A DNA stretch of 6,186 bases from Bacillota bacterium (GTDB lineage: Bacteria > Bacillota > Clostridia > Lachnospirales > Lachnospiraceae): NCBI GenBank assembly GCA_009177215.1, contig WFLY01000157.1:11497-17682 (forward strand), given 5' to 3'. The notes under the pieces are model-generated. The model was not told the DNA's origin and did not search any database. It saw only the letters and a program-made list of their open reading frames with translations. The first letter of the stretch is position 1, and each line of letters starts with the position of its first letter. Made by a program: the position numbers and the translations under genes. Below are positions 4,867-6,186 of the stretch, piece by piece.

Positions 4867-6111
4867 TTACTCCAGCATGATTTCTTTCAGGGAAAGCTTA
4901 CCCATCCGAATTGTATAGCAATGCATCACCAGTTCATAAACCGCCGCAAACGCTGCCAGCGTTATCAGAAACGCCTGCACGTCAAAATTGTACTCCGGCA
5001 CGTTTTCAATATCACGAAATACCACGGAAACCATAATTTTTAATAGGGCATACTGGTAGATTGTTCCGATTCCGAAGCCTATATACGCAATCGGTCTGTA
5101 CCCTCCCAGTATGGAGCGGCTGCATTCTTTTCTTGAATACCCGAATACCCGCAGCATGGCAATCGTCTTTGTATTCGCCCGAATCACCGTTGTAACCGCA
5201 AGAAACAAAGTGACACACGCCAAGATAATACCGATTGCCACCACCATGACAGCACACATAATGCTTGCCAGCTCCTTCATACTAAACGACATCTGCATCA
5301 TAGCCGAAAAACAAAACGAGGCAAATGCCGTGAAAAACACAAGAACCGCCCTCTGCCTTACGGTACTTTTCCGCAGCTCCGTTAAAAACGGTTGATAGGG
5401 TTCCGTTTGAAGCTGCCTGCTATCTGCCGTTTGTATGCCACTTTCCCTTCCGTTTTCTTTCCGACTACCGCCGTTGTACCTGCTGCTTGCCTTCCCGGCA
5501 GCTTTCCCCCTGCCTCTTTCCCGTCTGCTGCCTTTTTGAACCTCTCCCTTAAGCAGTGCCAAAACAGGCAGCTTCAGCTTCCAATAGCTGTATGACACCG
5601 CCAGCAATGCAAATAAAACTGTGGGAAGAATTACTAAATAAAATGCCAATACAGGATGAAAGGATATCCCGTACTCCGGCAATATTTTTTCTTCATTCTG
5701 CATCCTGTAAAAGCCGGGCATCAGGAGAAAGGAACCTGCAAAGCCTGCTGCCGTACCCAAAAACACACTCAGCCCGAACACCCAGAAGCCTCCCGCTATT
5801 TTCAGGTTGGAATATCCCAATGCCTTTAATATCCCAAGCTCTTTTCCGTGGACATCAATATAATGCTTGATATAAAAAATAAGCATAATCACGGAGGTAA
5901 TAAGCAGACAGCCTCCGCTCACCGCGCTTACGACCTTTCCCGTCATAACCTGCGCATTGTAAAACAACATCACCGGCTCCGCTGTAATCTGCTCCTTCAC
6001 AGCCACAATATCCATGTTAAAATTCAGGAAAAGTGTACAGACAAATACCGCGCAGCAGGAAACAATAAAAATACCCGTCAGCTTAAAAATATCCTTTATA
6101 CTTACTATCAT
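4867..6111 (-). CDS. FtsX-like ABC transporter permease, compact two-module form
   Basis: From ATG 6111 the protein has 414 residues. An ATG at 6123 would add four, but GGGAG sits 5 bases before the second ATG, so that start is preferred. Eight membrane segments are apparent (about 13-31, 64-82, 106-130, 153-175, 256-273, 281-310, 335-360, 380-400), forming two FtsX modules. Each has the characteristic cytoplasmic stretch: KELGILKALGYSNLKI (91-106) and TIAMLRVFGYSRKECS (316-331). The C-terminus LSLKEIMLE is typical of the family. The outside loops are very short, unlike MacB-type permeases with a large periplasmic domain. A basic, Gly/Ser/Arg-rich cytoplasmic linker (about 190-240) joins the modules. 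Such permeases work with a cytoplasmic ATPase in export, lipoprotein or antimicrobial-peptide-related roles. No ATPase is seen here and may lie to the right. The substrate is unknown. Confidence 0.9.
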   Translation of the reverse strand: MIVSIKDIFKLTGIFIVSCCAVFVCTLFLNFNMDIVAVKEQITAEPVMLFYNAQVMTGKVVSAVSGGCLLITSVIMLIFYIKHYIDVHGKELGILKALGYSNLKIAGGFWVFGLSVFLGTAAGFAGSFLLMPGFYRMQNEEKILPEYGISFHPVLAFYLVILPTVLFALLAVSYSYWKLKLPVLALLKGEVQKGSRRERGRGKAAGKASSRYNGGSRKENGRESGIQTADSRQLQTEPYQPFLTELRKSTVRQRAVLVFFTAFASFCFSAMMQMSFSMKELASIMCAVMVVAIGIILACVTLFLAVTTVIRANTKTIAMLRVFGYSRKECSRSILGGYRPIAYIGFGIGTIYQYALLKIMVSVVFRDIENVPEYNFDVQAFLITLAAFAAVYELVMHCYTIRMGKLSLKEIMLE

Positions 6112-6116
6112 GTTTG

Positions 6117-6121
6117 CTCCC
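6117..6121 (-). promoter_or_regulatory. Ribosome binding site deciding the permease start
   Basis: GGGAG is 5 bases before ATG 6111 and overlaps the upstream in-frame ATG at 6123, favouring the shorter form beginning MIVSIKDIF. Confidence 0.65.
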
Positions 6122-6186
6122 ATCTGTCCGCAGTGCCTTTACCAGACAATTAGCGGACGCCCAGATTATTACCACCCTATCTCATA
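6122..6186 (-). other. Region upstream of the permease; possible end of an unseen gene
   Basis: On the minus strand one frame enters at the window edge, reads five codons and stops at a double TAA TAA (6166-6171); this could be the tail of an upstream gene, perhaps the partner ATPase, but five codons prove nothing. Arms GTCCGC (6126-6131) and GCGGAC (6153-6158) form a 6-base inverted repeat without a T-tract. No clear promoter is seen. Confidence 0.25.

Noticed and set aside
1..6186. CRISPR array, insertion sequence or prophage remnant
   Set aside because: No regularly spaced direct repeats, transposase, integrase or phage genes were seen on either strand; no attachment site was recognised beside the tRNAs.

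Overview
The window looks like a chromosomal segment from a low-to-mid GC Firmicute, most likely a Clostridia/Lachnospiraceae-type gut bacterium. This is an inference from protein style (ArgRS, MoxR and FtsX-like sequences), purine-rich Shine-Dalgarno sites, sigma-A-type promoters (TTGACA-N17-TATACT) and an elongator tRNA-Met resembling those of Firmicutes. Every gene I can support lies on the minus strand, so transcription runs from high to low coordinates.

Right to left: (i) 6186-4867, a compact two-module FtsX-like ABC transporter permease, whose ATPase is not in the window; (ii) 4866-4684, an unusual intergenic region with a weak terminator-like hairpin, two further stem-loops whose wobble pairs favour minus-strand RNA, and the argS promoter; (iii) 4653-2887, argS, arginyl-tRNA synthetase; (iv) 2878-2593, a near-consensus promoter, a leader hairpin, tRNA-Val(TAC), a spacer hairpin, elongator tRNA-Met(CAT) and a strong intrinsic terminator; (v) 2530-1, a promoter followed by a tightly packed operon: an HD-domain phosphohydrolase, a MoxR-family AAA+ ATPase, and a DUF58 membrane protein cut by the left edge of the window. 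The DUF58 gene has a GTG start and no stop inside the window; I found it by reading the minus strand.

How the parts relate: argS and the tRNA pair are both translation genes. No terminator separates the argS stop from the tRNA promoter, so argS readthrough could add to tRNA transcription. MoxR and DUF58 form a well-known pair in which the AAA+ ATPase is thought to act as a chaperone-like factor for an envelope or VWA-like partner. The less usual part is the HD hydrolase as first gene, joined to moxR by a 3-base gap.

Most of the window is ordinary housekeeping sequence. I see no convincing new system. The best leads are the structured intergenic element at 4735-4821, the HD-MoxR-DUF58 linkage, and the hairpins bracketing the tRNAs. 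No searches or folding programs were run; gene identities rest on motif recognition.
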